DNA of 64,000 bases from assembly GCF_027580225.2 (NCBI RefSeq), contig NC_073356.2:4704001-4768000 (forward strand), read 5' to 3'. Shown here piece after piece: positions 21,249-33,373 of this stretch. Every line of letters begins with the position of its first letter. Position 1 is the stretch's first letter. The notes beneath the pieces are model-generated. The model ran no database searches. It had not been told where the DNA came from and saw only the letters and a list, made by a program, of their open reading frames with translations. This DNA comes from Misgurnus anguillicaudatus. Its lineage: Eukaryota; Chordata; Actinopteri; Cypriniformes; Cobitidae. A program made the position numbers and the translations under genes.

Positions 21249-22807
21249 CAACCCCAAAACAGAAAAAGTTGGGACACAGTAGAAACCGCGAGCAAAAAAG
21301 GAATGGACCAATCCACAAATCTCACAAACCTACACCTTATTCACAGTAGAACATAGACAACACATCAAATGTTGAAAGTAAGACACCTTGAAATGTCATG
21401 CCAAACACTGGCCCATCCCGGACTCCATGAGAGCCACACATTCCAAAAAAAGTTGGGACAGGCAGCAACAAGAGGCCAGAAAACTCAAATGCACATACAA
21501 GGAACAGCTGAAAGACCAATTTGCAACTTATTAGGTCAATTGGCAACATGATTGGGTATAAAAGAGCCTCTCAGAGTGGCAATGTCTCTCAGAGGTCAAG
21601 ATGGGCAGAGAATCACCAATTCCCCCAACGCTGCAGCGAAAAATAGTTTTCTGAGTTTCTCCGATAAAAATTGCAATGAGATTGAAGTTATCATCATCTA
21701 CGGTGCATAATATCATCCAAAGATTCAGAGAATCTGGAACAATCTCTGTGCGTAAGGGTCAAGACCGGAAAACCATACCGGATGCCCGTGATCTTCGGGC
21801 TCTTTGACAGCACTGCATCACATACAGGAATGCTACTGTAATGGAAATCACAACATGGACTCAGGAATACTTCCAGAAAACATTGTCAGTGAACACAATC
21901 CACCGTGTCATTCGCTGTTGCCAGATAAAACTCTGTATGTCAAAAAAGAAGCCATATCTAAAAATGATCCATAAGCACAGGCGTTTTCCCTGGGCAACGC
22001 TAATTTAAAATGGACTTTGGTAAAGTGGAAAACTGTTCTGTGGTCCAAAGAATCAAAATTTGAAGTTCTTTTTAGAAAACTAGGACGCCATTTCATACGG
22101 ACTAAAGAGGACAAGGACAACCCAAGTTGTTATTAGCGCTCAGTTCAGAAGCCTGCATCTCTGATGGTTTGGGGTTGCATGAGTACGTGTGTCATGGGCA
22201 GCTTACACATCTGGAAAGGCACCATCAATGCTGAAAGGTTTATTCAAGTTCTAGATACATATGATCCCATTCAGACGTCGTCTCTTTCAGGGAAGACCTT
22301 GCATTTTCCAACATGACAATGCCAGACCACATACTGCATCAATTACAACATCATGGCTGCGTAGAAGAAGGATCTGAGTACTGAAATGGCCAGCCTGCAG
22401 TCCAGATCTTTCACCCATAGAAAACATTTGGTGCATCATAAAGAGGAAGATGCGACAAAGAAGACCTAAGACAGTTGAGCAACTAGAAGCCTGTTTTAGA
22501 CAAGAATGGGACAACATTCCTATTCCTAAACATTGGTCCTCTTCCAGCTGTTCCTTGTATGTACATTTAACTTCTATGGCTTCTTATTGCTACCTGTCCC
22601 AACTTTTTTTGGAATGTGTAGCTCTCATCAAATCACAAATGAGCCAATATTTGGCATGACACCTCAAAACATCTCACCTTCAACATTTAATATGTTATAT
22701 ACTACTGTGAATAAAATATAAGTTTATGAGATTTGTAAATTATTCCATTCCTTTTTTACTCACAATTTCTACTGTACTGTGTCCCAACTTTTTCTGTTTT
22801 GGGGTTG
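21249..22807 (+). mobile_element. Tc1-like transposon with long inverted repeats
   Basis: The termini CAACCCCAAAACAGAAAAAG and their complement, ending at 22807, are flanked by TA on both sides (21247-21248 and 22808-22809). The inverted repeats extend about 280 bp each (21249 to about 21530, and about 22540 to 22807). Each contains an internal second copy of the end motif (AAAAAAAGTTGGGACAGG near 21450 and its complement near 22600), the IR/DR structure known from Tc1 elements with long inverted repeats. The transposase inside is dead. Confidence 0.93.
21601..22540 (+). pseudogene. Tc1-like transposase, decayed
   Basis: From ATG 21602, pieces of a Tc1 transposase are readable in shifting frames: TVHNIIQRFRESGTISVRKG (second helix-turn-helix), then SVNTIHRVIR, FIRTKEDKDN and VWGCMST. 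The last two acidic sites appear as CIFQHDNARPHTA and SPDLSPIENIW. The block that should hold the first catalytic Asp reads WSKESKFEV instead of the usual WSDES, so that Asp is lost. Several in-frame stops (near 21652 and 21806) and frame shifts confirm inactivity. Confidence 0.88.
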
Positions 22808-22810
22808 TAT

Positions 22811-22960
22811 TATACCTTTATTTAACCAGGGAAGAAAATCACATTGAGATTGATATCTCATTTACAAGTGAGCCCTGGCCAAGGTAGCAGCACACAATAG
22901 ACAACATAAAAACAACTTAAATACATCGAACAATAATCTCAACAATAAAACAAAATTAAG
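22811..22960. repeat. Common fish interspersed repeat fragment
   Basis: Begins CCTTTATTTAACCAGGGAAG and includes TGAGCCCTGGCCAAGGTAGC, a motif combination I know from abundant fish retroposon 3' ends. It abuts the right end of the Tc1-like element. Confidence 0.5.
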
Positions 22961-23060
22961 AACAAGTGCAGACAGTTTGGAATGTTTGGTTGAGGTACAG
23001 TTTAAACTCAGTCATTGACATAAATACACTCAATTTCAATGATCTTTGAATCTCTTGACC

Positions 23061-23095
23061 CAGACAGACACATAGACAGACAGGCACAGAGAGAC

Positions 23096-23142
<47 letters not shown>

Positions 23143-23198
23143 ACAGACAGACAGAAACAGACAGGCACACACACACATACACACACACACACACACAG
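23061..23198. repeat. Compound (GACA)n / (GA)n / (CA)n microsatellite
   Basis: Similar in composition to the array at 20690-20865 but shorter. Its open frames are repeat artefacts. Confidence 0.95.
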
Positions 23199-23377
23199 GG
23201 GAGGTGAGTTGTGTTTTTGTGTTCAAGATTATGAGGGCACATGAATTAAAAAAAAAATTATAAAGCTCAAAAATAAGTGAAGAATTACTACAATATTCCA
23301 AAATAAATAACAGTTTTTAATTTGTTTTACTGCGACTTTAACCTTATTTTAATATATAAATTATTATTATTATTTAC

Positions 23378-23791
23378 CAGGGCTCAATGCAAATAATTTT
23401 TTATACTGGCCCGTTCAGGTTTTTACTTGCCCTGCCAACATTTTTACTGGCCCCAATAAAAAATGTCAGTGTCACATATTTAAAAATAATAATTCAAAAG
23501 TCAAATATAATTGTATACATATACAACAGACACGTTCCAACGAAAAAAGCTCCCAATTTTTCTGTTTTAAACTGACAGCAAATTGTGCAAAATATTGCAT
23601 TGTTTCTTTCGTCGTGTTTTACCCAAGTAAATGTCTGCTTCCAAGATGTTAAGTAATATACATTGATGAAACTATATTGAAGGTGGGGGTGAAGCACTGG
23701 CCCGATCAGGCAAGTGACAATACTTTTAACTGGCCCGAACGTCTCTCACGCTTGCCCCGGGCCACCCGGCAGTCCTTTATGTTGAGCCCTG
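23378..23791 (-). mobile_element. Short hAT element with a zinc-finger remnant
   Basis: The ends CAGGGCTCAATG and GTTGAGCCCTG form hAT-type inverted repeats, and TTTAC lies directly outside both ends (23373-23377 and 23792-23796). On the - strand one frame (about 23650-23540) reads TFTWVKHDERNNAIFCTICC, a Cys-x2-Cys start like the N-terminal BED/TTF-type finger of hAT-derived proteins. This makes it an internally deleted copy with only the N-terminus left. Confidence 0.7.
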
Positions 23792-23796
23792 TTTAC

Positions 23797-24635
23797 TGTT
23801 AAATAGTATAAAGTAATTATTATTTTATTATAGTCAGCTGTTTTATCCTTAAGTAATTTAACAATTTTAGTAATAGCAGCATTTATATCTTAAATGTATT
23901 TCTATTCTTAATTAAGTGCAATTGCTTTGGATTTACAGATGCTGTAAATATCACTTATGTGCACAGGCTTTATACTTTTCTTAAACATACAGGTTACTAT
24001 GTGAAATATATTTTTTCTTCTCTAGTACTGTAGTTAAACTTGTGATGGTGCACATGGTACAGTATTACACTGATCAGTCCCTTATTATTATTGCAGTACA
24101 GTCTGTGATAAATGCAGGTTACTTCTGCTGAAAACTGCAATGATGTTTCCACATAATTTCTTAATAATCAAAAAAGAATGAACAAATATTCCAGAAAATT
24201 TCTATTTGCTAAAATGCTTTGGAGAAAAAAACTGAGAGATGTATTAGGATTAAAAATACAATGAATGTAAATTTTATTAGAAATATGTAGTTCTGGGCTT
24301 TGGTTTTTCTAAAAAGGACATTTTAAATAATGAATCTAGTTATATTGGTCAATAAATTTCATGCACAGATTAAATTATTAAACTTGAAACCTTAATTTTA
24401 GTGTCTTAAAAATATCAGCAATTTATTACACTGATTAAATTGCCTAAGGAGAGTGACGCTTTTAAAGTAATAAATGTTTGCAGTGATTTTTGTCATTCTC
24501 AAAACTTGTCAAACACTAATTTGTATTTCATTCCTCCTATCCTTTTTGTTGTTTTATTTCTGTCTATGTCTCTGTCGTTGTTATATTTGTTTTGCTTTTC
24601 TCATCGAGTTGATAATAATACTTTTATTTTACAAT
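23797..24635. other. No gene seen upstream of slc39a7
   Basis: AT-rich sequence with short ORFs that resemble nothing I know. It presumably includes the distal slc39a7 promoter. Confidence 0.5.
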
Positions 24636-24848
24636 GCGTCCGGCCGGAAGCGTTATTGTAATATCGCGTGATTTCATCGCTAGGTCCATTTTTAACGTAC
24701 CGGTCTGATTTCTCGCGGGATTTCAGTGCGTTGACTAAACGCCACGTAGGTTTGAGTGTGAGCAGGATCTACAGATCTTTACGGCATCGACGACTGATAA
24801 AAAGCAATATTTAACATTTGTTTTGGTACATATAACGTTATCAGATTG
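24636..24848 (+). promoter_or_regulatory. slc39a7: slc39a7 promoter core and untranslated exon 1
   Basis: This is the only CpG-rich stretch upstream of the coding exons. It contains GGCCGGAAGCG (ETS-type core near 24641), TCTCGCGGGATTTC near 24711 (TCTCGCGAGA-like element of housekeeping promoters) and CCACGTA at 24742 (half-site of ER-stress/UPRE type). The presumed exon ends ATCAGATTG before the donor GTAAGT at 24849. The transcription start is probably between 24700 and 24790 but is not determinable. The splice partner is the acceptor TTTTTTCAG at 25707-25715. TATA is absent, which fits a ubiquitously expressed gene. Factor binding is inference from sequence only. Confidence 0.6.
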
Positions 24849-25042
24849 GTAAGTGTGATGTAGTGCACGTATGGCGTGTATTCAGCTGTACATGGGATAA
24901 GTTTGTGGTTTAGATGTAATGATCTTTTTTTACTGTAGTGTTTGAATGGCACTGCTTTACCAAATGTGTTTTATTATAAACGTCGGAGCTACAGAGGCTC
25001 ACTGAAGGAGCTTGTGTGATTTCAATAGCATTTTATGTAACT

Positions 25043-25196
25043 GTTAGCTCAGTTAGTAGAGCATTTTGTTAGTAACGCTAAGATCAGGGGTTTGATTATC
25101 ATAACACATAACTTACTGATCAATGTAAAGCTCGACTGTAAGTTACTGTAAAATCACTTTGGATAAAGTCGTGTGACACATGTATGAATGTAAATC
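25043..25196 (+). repeat. tRNA-derived SINE in slc39a7 intron 1
   Basis: Begins with a tRNA-like 5' part: GTTAGCTCAGTTAGTAGAGC (box A) and GGGTTTGATTAT (box B, diverged). It continues with the ACTGTAAG…CACTTTGGATAAA core and a GTATGAATGTAAAT tail. This is the layout of teleost HE1/DANA-type SINEs, not a functional tRNA gene. Confidence 0.8.
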
Positions 25197-25560
25197 AGGG
25201 GCGTGACGATATTTCGCGATACACACTATAATACCTGCCTGCTATAGATTTTGAATCGCAATGACGATATTAAAACTATTTCATCTACTAACTATTGCTT
25301 AAATAAGTCCTGATCAATCTGAAATCACTGTTAGTTTGAGTCGTTTATAACATGCATTTGAAAAAGCAACACTCATCAAATATAATCATAATCCAATATT
25401 CTTTATTATCATAAAAAAATGTCTGTAAATGTTTGAAGAACAGCGATATAATTAAATATGCTTACACATTTCCTGGAGCTGCCTGTGTAATGGTTCTTCG
25501 TCTGCGGGGCATATGGAGTTTGTGCATGAGTGCGCCCTCTGGCGTTTGATTCTAGCGACG
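25197..25560. repeat. hAT-like interspersed repeat, copy 1
   Basis: Starts GGGGCGTGACGATATTTCGCG. It shares long blocks (CCTGCCTG…GATT…GAATCGCAA, and CAATCTGAAATCACT…TTTGAGTCGTTTATAA) with a second copy at 26957-27190 in intron 2, so both belong to one family. Confidence 0.7.
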
Positions 25561-25723
25561 TTCCACCAAAATTGATGCATCAAGAAATATATTATATAAA
25601 TAATTTGTCAGCAACCTTAAAACCGGAGGTAAAATGAAAAATGTTCATTATGAAATGAGATTCCTAGTATATTTATGTTGTTTATGTTTGATTATTTTGT
25701 GTTTTCTTTTTTCAGTAGGTGGA

Positions 25724-28700
25724 ATGTGGTCCTTTCGCACACTTTGGTTACAGAGTTTGGTCATTGCTATGATCTTCGTGGGCCAGCAAGCATATGTTTA
25801 CTCCCATGAACATGGACATGGTCACCATCATCATGGACACGCCCACGGTGAAGGTGGTTGCCACGGACACTCGCACGGTGGGGTAAAGATGCACCACGGA
25901 GCGAGCAAATGGAGCGCTGAAGCTAATTTGCCTTTTGCCGAAGAGGAGCACCATGGCCACGAACACGGCCATGGCCACGAACACGGCCATGGCCACGAAC
26001 ACGGCCATGGCCACGAACACGGCCATGGCCACGAACACGGCCATGGCCACGAACACGGCCATGGCCACGAACACGGCCACGAACACGGCCATGGCCACGA
26101 ACACGGCCATGGCCACGAACACGGCCATGGCCACGAACACGGTGCAGAGCGAGTGAAAAGAGAAGCAGAGGGAGGAAAACGCAACATGGTCGAACTCTGG
26201 ATGCAGGTAAAAGCTGCTTGTAGATGAATGTTCAGATTTAATATGCCTAAATCCCATGAAATGTTGTGTTTAGGGTAGAGGTGTGACGTCATTATATAAC
26301 CGTGAGACCGATGGTTATAGTTGAACACCGTCATTAGAACTCTATAACCGCCAAAACCGTGTTATTAAAATATTTTTAAAAACATTTTTTATCATAAAGA
26401 ATTTTTAAATACTAATTAAAAACAATTGTTAACAGTCTGTGTTACACGCCCCCTTACGTTCTCACGCAGTGAAAAATACAGAGCGGAGCAGACACTGACA
26501 ATGCGCTGACAAACAGGACAGACCAGGTTTACTGTCGGTTATTTTTGAGATTAAACATATTAAACAAAGTCTCACCTTTCAAATCATCTCTTGCTTCTAG
26601 TTAATTTATAGCATCAAATAAACATGAATTACCATGAGAAGGAATGTTGTTTTTACCGCGGAAAGGCGTCGGTACACTCCGCTTTTCAAGTTAAAATCCT
26701 CCCATGGCTAATCTACTAACTCTCCTGAAAGCACATTCACTGCTAGTTGTCTTGCTGTTAATTTTAAAGAAACGTAGAGCAAGTAGCTAATCGGTGTCTA
26801 GTTTATTCAAACGGCGGTTTCACATCGCAAGCTTGAGCACTGAGCAGCGCGTCTGCAGAGAGCGTTTGCTGCGTGTGGCCATTGTGGTTTTACACCGGTT
26901 GCGTTTGCAGCGCATACTGTGCAGTTTAATAACAATCTCAAGTAAGCACTGGTAAGGACTAGGGCTGTGACGATACATCGCGTTCCCTATTCAAAAGACC
27001 TGCCTGAAATCGATTCTGAATCGCAAGGCTCAGATTCTTTGTTTCATGCACAGCTTGTGCGTGTACTACAGCTCTGTGATCAGTAGGAAGTCCTTATCAA
27101 TCTAAAATCACTATGAGTTTGAGTCGTTTATAATGTAAATTGATGACTTATTTTCTGGTAAAATGAGTATTAAAACGCAAGACGAACCATAAGCATCACG
27201 CAGAAACATTATCTCTCTGACAATTTTTTAAAAACCGGGTAAGTACAATAAAAAAAATATTATTCTGTTTTATGTAACACTGACAAGAACAACGTACAGT
27301 AAAAAAGGAAAATCTATTTTGTATATTTAAGTTATAGCAATTATATTTTTACCTCTGCCAAAACGATAATAACAAATGAGAGATTTTATATAAATAAAAG
27401 AAACAAGTAATAGATTCATGAGCCCAAGACTGTTGGTTAGATCTATTGACAACAAATCTCATTTTGACCATCAGACACGGATGCTAAATTATAAATTATC
27501 CGAGATCAGGCTGTGGTCAGCGGGTAAGCGAACACTGAGGCTGGTCGCGCCTGGAACTCACAAGTCCGATATTTTTCTAAGCAAATTTTTGAATGGGCGC
27601 TATCTTTACTAATTGATTGCACATTTGAATGTTATACATATATATTATCTCATAACTAATTTTAAAACTACACTGACCCAGAAACGGCAACATTGAGATA
27701 CAGCTGTTACATATATTGAGTTCTGACATTGAAAACAAAGGGCTGAAAGTGTTACCTGTCATTCTCAGCTTCAAGTCCATGGCGGAAGAAAGTAGTTCCT
27801 CACCAAAGAGGCTTTTAATGACACTCGAGTTGTCTAGTTTTCTTTTTAAACTTGTGCTGTCGAACTGTTGTATAAAAGCAATATTGCTCTCGGAGTCACG
27901 TAATATAGCTCTAAATCATCACTGCTGTGATTGTGTCTCCTCTACTCAGCCTGCTGCCTTGTGCAGCCAAAGTTCAGATTTTTCAACTCGCGCGTTTCCA
28001 ATGGCAATGCTCAATTTGCACGTTCCGCGCCATTCGTGCCTTTGCATTGACTCCACACGTGCCTAGGAGATATGCAAGTAAAAAAAATCGCATGCGATTG
28101 TCGTGCGCATCTCATCAGTAAAGCTGGTTCTTTGAATAGTAATAAATCACCATCAGCTGCTTCCAGAAGGAGTGGCATTTATTACACAGAGCCGTAGTAC
28201 ACTGAAAAGCTAGGCGATCTTGCATTCATAATCGCAGGCGATTCATCTGCGATTATGAATGCAATATTTCCCGACTTGTCATTGAACTATGGCTGTGTAG
28301 TAAATGCCGCTCTGATGGTGATTTATTACTAATCAAGGAAACGGCTTTACCGACGAGATGCGTGTGACAATCTCATGCGATTTATTGTGCAGCCCTATTT
28401 TCTACCCTTAATTTGTGAATGTTCTTAACATTTCTCTTTTGGCACATATGTGCAAAAATGAGCAAATAATGTTCACCAAGTTGTCTAATCCCTATCATGA
28501 CATAATATTAGGTCATTTTTATATTTTCTGTAAGACCTTTTTTATTCTTACAATTATTAGTAATGAAATGTCAAATTATGCAGTATTGCAAATAAAAATG
28601 CTACATTTTGTTAATTTTATGATGTGGAATCACAAAACTGGAGGGACAGCTTAATGCATGTGATGTTCGGGCTATATTTCTCCTTTTGCAATTATGGTTG

Positions 28701-31700
28701 TCACAATGATTAAATAATCATCTCATTGCGATTGTTTGACTTCATTGTGATGATTTCAGATCACCACAATGATTGCACATCTCTCTCTAAAAAACACAAG
28801 GGTGAGCTGCAGAGCCTGTATTATCGAAAATGTATCAGATGGCGCTCCTTAACTCAATGCTTCCCAATCCTGGTCCTCGAGGTCCCCCTCCCAGAAAGTA
28901 TTAGGCTATGTTTACACGTGGGCGGCTATTTTCATAAACGGACATTTTAACCTCTCCGGTTTCAAAAATTATATTGTGCACACATGTCAGTTTTCAGAAA
29001 AGTGTTCATTTACACGTACCCGTGCATATATGCTGTCAAGAGAAGCTCAAGCCCATGTAAGCCAATCGCCAGCAGCGCTGGGGGTGACGCAAACTGGTTC
29101 TTCATGTTGGAGGGAGGAGTTGTTGCAGTAGGTGATCGATGACGTCGAAGTGCCGCGAGAGCGAGTTGAGGAATCACACGTGGAGGTCTAATTTCGAATC
29201 GCTCTCGCGGCACTTTGACATCATCCGTCTGTCGGTTCTTGTAGCGCCGCATTAAGTCAAACACGCGTAAAATTGCTGACCTCTGAGCACTCGTCTCTGC
29301 TCCTCGATATAATGGAGCAGCTGTATTTGCAAATACAAACACACGAAACGAGTTTGCACGAGCATAAATGTGATCTTGGAAGCGTTCAGAGTAGCAATCA
29401 CATGTAAACATAGGTCGCACTTTTGACGTAGGTAAGAGCTTACTCTGTGACGTTGCCTGCTTAAACATCCGTTTGTCTCAGTTTACTCTGGCTGGTTTCA
29501 GAGGCGAGTTCTCTGTTTGCGTGTAAACGAGGGGCACAAACGAAGGTAAATCTCTCAGTTTTTAAAAATAACCATGTACGTGTAAACAGAGCCTTAGATG
29601 TCTCCTTATTTAAAACACCTGATTCAACTTATCAGCCTCCTTCCAAAATGGTAAACATGTCTCCCTAACAACCTGATAAGTTAAATCAGGTGTGTTAAAT
29701 AAGGAGACATCTAAAACTTTCTGGGAGGGGGGCCTCGAGGACCAGGATTGGGAAACACTGCAAACCCATTCAATACAGTAGGAAAAAAACTGCATTTAAA
29801 GAAATGCTGCAAAACTTTGATAAGCATATAAAAATATACATTTCCAAAACAGCAATTCCAAATTTAGGGAAGTGAAAGGATGCTATTCTTAAGGATCTGT
29901 AAGGAATTTATTTTTTTGCAGCCACTACAGACGTATTTGGCTACTATTTAAGGCCTGTTCTGGTACAGTATAGTCAGTTTATTTTGATAGCATTTTTATT
30001 TTTAGTTATTTTCCAGACACTTTGTTGTGTTAATTTCTTATGAAGAATTTTGAGCTTTTGAAAGATATGTTCATTAAATAATTTCTTTTAAATATGTGTT
30101 ATGTTTATTAATATTAACTGCTAGGTAAACCTTGCAAAATATTTAATTAAAATAATCACAACGTGTGAAAATTATTTCATGAACAAGCATCGTCATAACG
30201 TCACAATTTATTAGTCAATTAACCGTCAGCCAAATTTCATTATCGTGAGAGCCCTAGTTGCAATTCTTGACAATGATATTTGTGGCTAGCCGACCAGGTG
30301 TGGCCCACAGGCCGTCTATTGAGGAACGCTGCACCAAAATATATTAAAACTAGAGGCTGCATTATTAATACAGTATCATGAAAAAATAATCACAATAGTA
30401 AGCCAGCATCAATGTTTATCCACATCCCTACACAGAAGACAAGACACTTAGCAAGTGTTTGGTAGATTTCTGGGATCAGGGGGGTTCTGTTTGTTCCTTT
30501 CTGAAATAGGGGCTCTATCGGCTCTCTTTTTATTTGGTTTCTCTTTAACTCTCCTCTGAACTGGATGCAGGCAGTTGGAGCGACTTTGTTGATCAGTGCA
30601 GCACCCTTCCTCATCCTCTTCCTCATCCCAGTGGAATCCAACACCGACCAGCACCAGAACCTCCTTAAAGTGCTCTTGAGTTTTGCATCTGGAGGTTTGC
30701 TGGGTGATGCCTTCCTTCATCTCATCCCTCATGCTCTAGGTGAGTCTTGATGTCCTGTCACATTGACCTGATCACTTAAAATTAGGGATGTTGACAATTA
30801 ACTGATCTTCGATTAATTAATCGACAATTAACCGATCTTCTAAGAATTAAATCATTAAAACGTAACGATTGTTCAAAAAGCAAGCATGTGTGTGCGGCAC
30901 CTGCTCAAAGCACATACAGCCGGTGAAAAAAATGAAACAAGCACACAGAAGTTAAACTAGCCATGATCACAATGATGCTCGATGACAGACACACACCTGG
31001 GATTTTTAATATCATGCGAGACGAGGCTGGCTGCTAATGCAACAAAATGGCATCCGCAGTGGATCTGAAAGGGTACGATACAGAAAATGCAAATACGATT
31101 AGGATTCTGAAAGCAAAGACCCTCTTCAGGGAAGTCTGCGGGTTTTCAATGGAATGTTGAAATCTTCATAATATAAGCATCTTTGCTGAAAGTACGCCGC
31201 AGGTCTAAGCTGAGGTGACAATGGGAAAAGTGCCATTTGTGTGCTGCTTGGGTATAATTACAACAAACCGTGTATCAACGACTCGGAAAGCGAGGTGAAT
31301 AATTTGAAAAATAACACTTGATAATAATGAAACTTTTATTTTGTCATGGAGGCACGGACTCTCGCAACTGTGCAGAGTGCTCATGTGAGGCGGAGTTATA
31401 CTGTATATTAGTCATTATATTTCATTATGCGATTAAATTGATGATTTTTATCAAAACACCAACTATTTATCCCCCAACTAAGATGCCCAAATAACATAAA
31501 TGATTATCATTTTTAATTTAAAGTTTGCTTCTTGTAATGTAACAATTAAAATACAGTAATCCACTAATAGTATGTTGTGTAGTTAATAACGGCAGTGTGA
31601 CAGGACAATTATTTTGATGTTGAGTTAAAGATGGAAAGCAATACAATCTTGCTGCACAGTGCTGTTTTTTGATGTCTGTTATGCTATATTAGCTATCCTA

Positions 31701-33286
31701 CTGCTTGCTGTCTGGAAACAATATTTAAAATTAAGTGATGTGTCAGTAAATAATGACCAATTATAATATCAAGCCATGAAGTTACATGCATTTGGCTCTG
31801 TATGTTAAGAACAATATTTAACAGTGAGTACAGTGAGAACTTTTAGCTTGACTTTTCAACCTGTTTTTGTAATGCAATTTAACAATGTGATAATACCGTC
31901 CACCATTTAAAACGTAATTATTTTCATAAGTATTTAACAAATTTGACTGTCTTTAGCTGCAAAACCCTCCAAGTACAGATACAATTCTAAAATATTTGGT
32001 CAATGTACTTTCCAAGGTATTCAATCTTTCCAATGATGTATATATGTATGCGACAGGCCTATGTTTAAGCTATTAAAATGTCAGTTCATAATGAATCCGA
32101 ATACTTTTGCTAAGTTTATGGCTAACATCTGATTTTACAGTACATAAAAAGTCCAACTGTTGGGGGACTCGCTTTTTAATGAGAATCGTCTTGACAAAAC
32201 TGAACATCAGTAATAAGAACTTAATGATGACTGAATATCCTCAGCTCTACAACGTGCCGTAAAATGACTTCTTCCATTCTCATCATCTTATCTTCTTATT
32301 TTCATACTTTTTTATTTTTTGGTTTTCCCACCACAGAACCTCACTCTCACCACGGCGAATCACACGGTGACGAGGAGTCACATGGTCACTCACAAGACAG
32401 CGGGGAGTCACATGGTCATTCCCATGGTAGGTGATAAGCCGTCCTAAAATATTGTCGCTATTTTGTTGGTTTAAGAGCATCTGAGTGCAGTAATAACAAG
32501 CATTTGTTTGTAGTGTCCAAGCATCCTTTTTGTGTGTCACAGGTGCTGCCCATGGTCACATGATGTCTGTGGGTTTGTGGGTACTGGGCGGCATTGTTGC
32601 ATTTCTCGTGGTTGAGAAATTTGTTCGTCTTTTGAAGGGAGGACATTCTCACTCTCACTCTCATGGTAAGTATGATAAATAGACTACACTAGTCAACATT
32701 TAAAGTTGATCAAAACTAGAGGTCCAAGTAAATATCTATACATGTGAGCGTCGCAGTATTTTTTCCACAATATCGGTTCAATAATAATAATTGCGATATC
32801 ACATATTTTTTGAAGTGTATTTATAAAACGGTTAGTTCCAATCCTTGATTCTGATTGGTCAATAGGTGTGCTTTATTCGCAATAAAACACTGATATGACC
32901 GCTTCACCCAACGGTTCTATTTAATATCACTGCGCCCTTAGCAACACCCTTAGCAACACATAAACATATAATGAGACAAAGTCTGAGAACAGTTTGTTGT
33001 TTTTATTTGAACTTTCATGTTGTTTTTCGCAGTCAGGGACTATTTTTTCTAGCGGAAGGAATGCTTTTATTAATTTAACTTCATGAAAGTTGCACTAATA
33101 TTTTTTTTACTTTAATATTGTGTGGTAACCGTTTTATAAAAGCAATAAGGTACTCGAGGCAAGTGCTGTATCGTGAATAAGTAACGGCTGAAGGGGTTGC
33201 AGGCACTCCGCTTCGCGTCGTGCCTAACAACGCCCTTCAGCCGTTACTTATTCACGATACAGCACAGCCTCTCGTACCTTATTGCT

Positions 33287-33373
<87 letters not shown>

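Larger units (their letters stand above)
28690..30256. repeat. Composite repeat block in slc39a7 intron 2
   Basis: The outer ends (TTGTCACAATGATTAAATAA at 28700, and CATTATCGTGAGAGCCCTAG ending at 30256) look like one hAT-derived element. The block contains the palindromic repeat and Harbinger-type MITE listed separately. The rest (29770-30230) is AT-rich with no genes. Confidence 0.45.

Noticed and set aside
25041..25115. tRNA gene suggested by box A and box B-like sequences
   Set aside because: No acceptor-stem pairing, a diverged B box and a SINE tail follow. It is a tRNA-derived SINE.
25634..25723. An ATG at 25634 upstream and in frame with the slc39a7 start
   Set aside because: It lies in the intron before the clear acceptor TTTTTTCAG (25707-25715). 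The ATG at 25724 gives the expected ZIP7 signal-like N-terminus.
25748..26334. Long open frames on the - strand and in other frames across slc39a7 exon 2
   Set aside because: They are by-products of the stop-free 18-bp repeat (Val-Ala-Met or Ser-Trp-Pro repeats), without any domain.
26453..26530. Possible extra slc39a7 exon in intron 2
   Set aside because: Exons 26206 and 30571 join in phase and give the conserved LW…GATLLIS junction without it.
29010..29468. 152-codon frame on the - strand in slc39a7 intron 2
   Set aside because: Lies wholly inside the TTA-flanked MITE and its palindromic module. Composition is CpG-driven, with no protein similarity.
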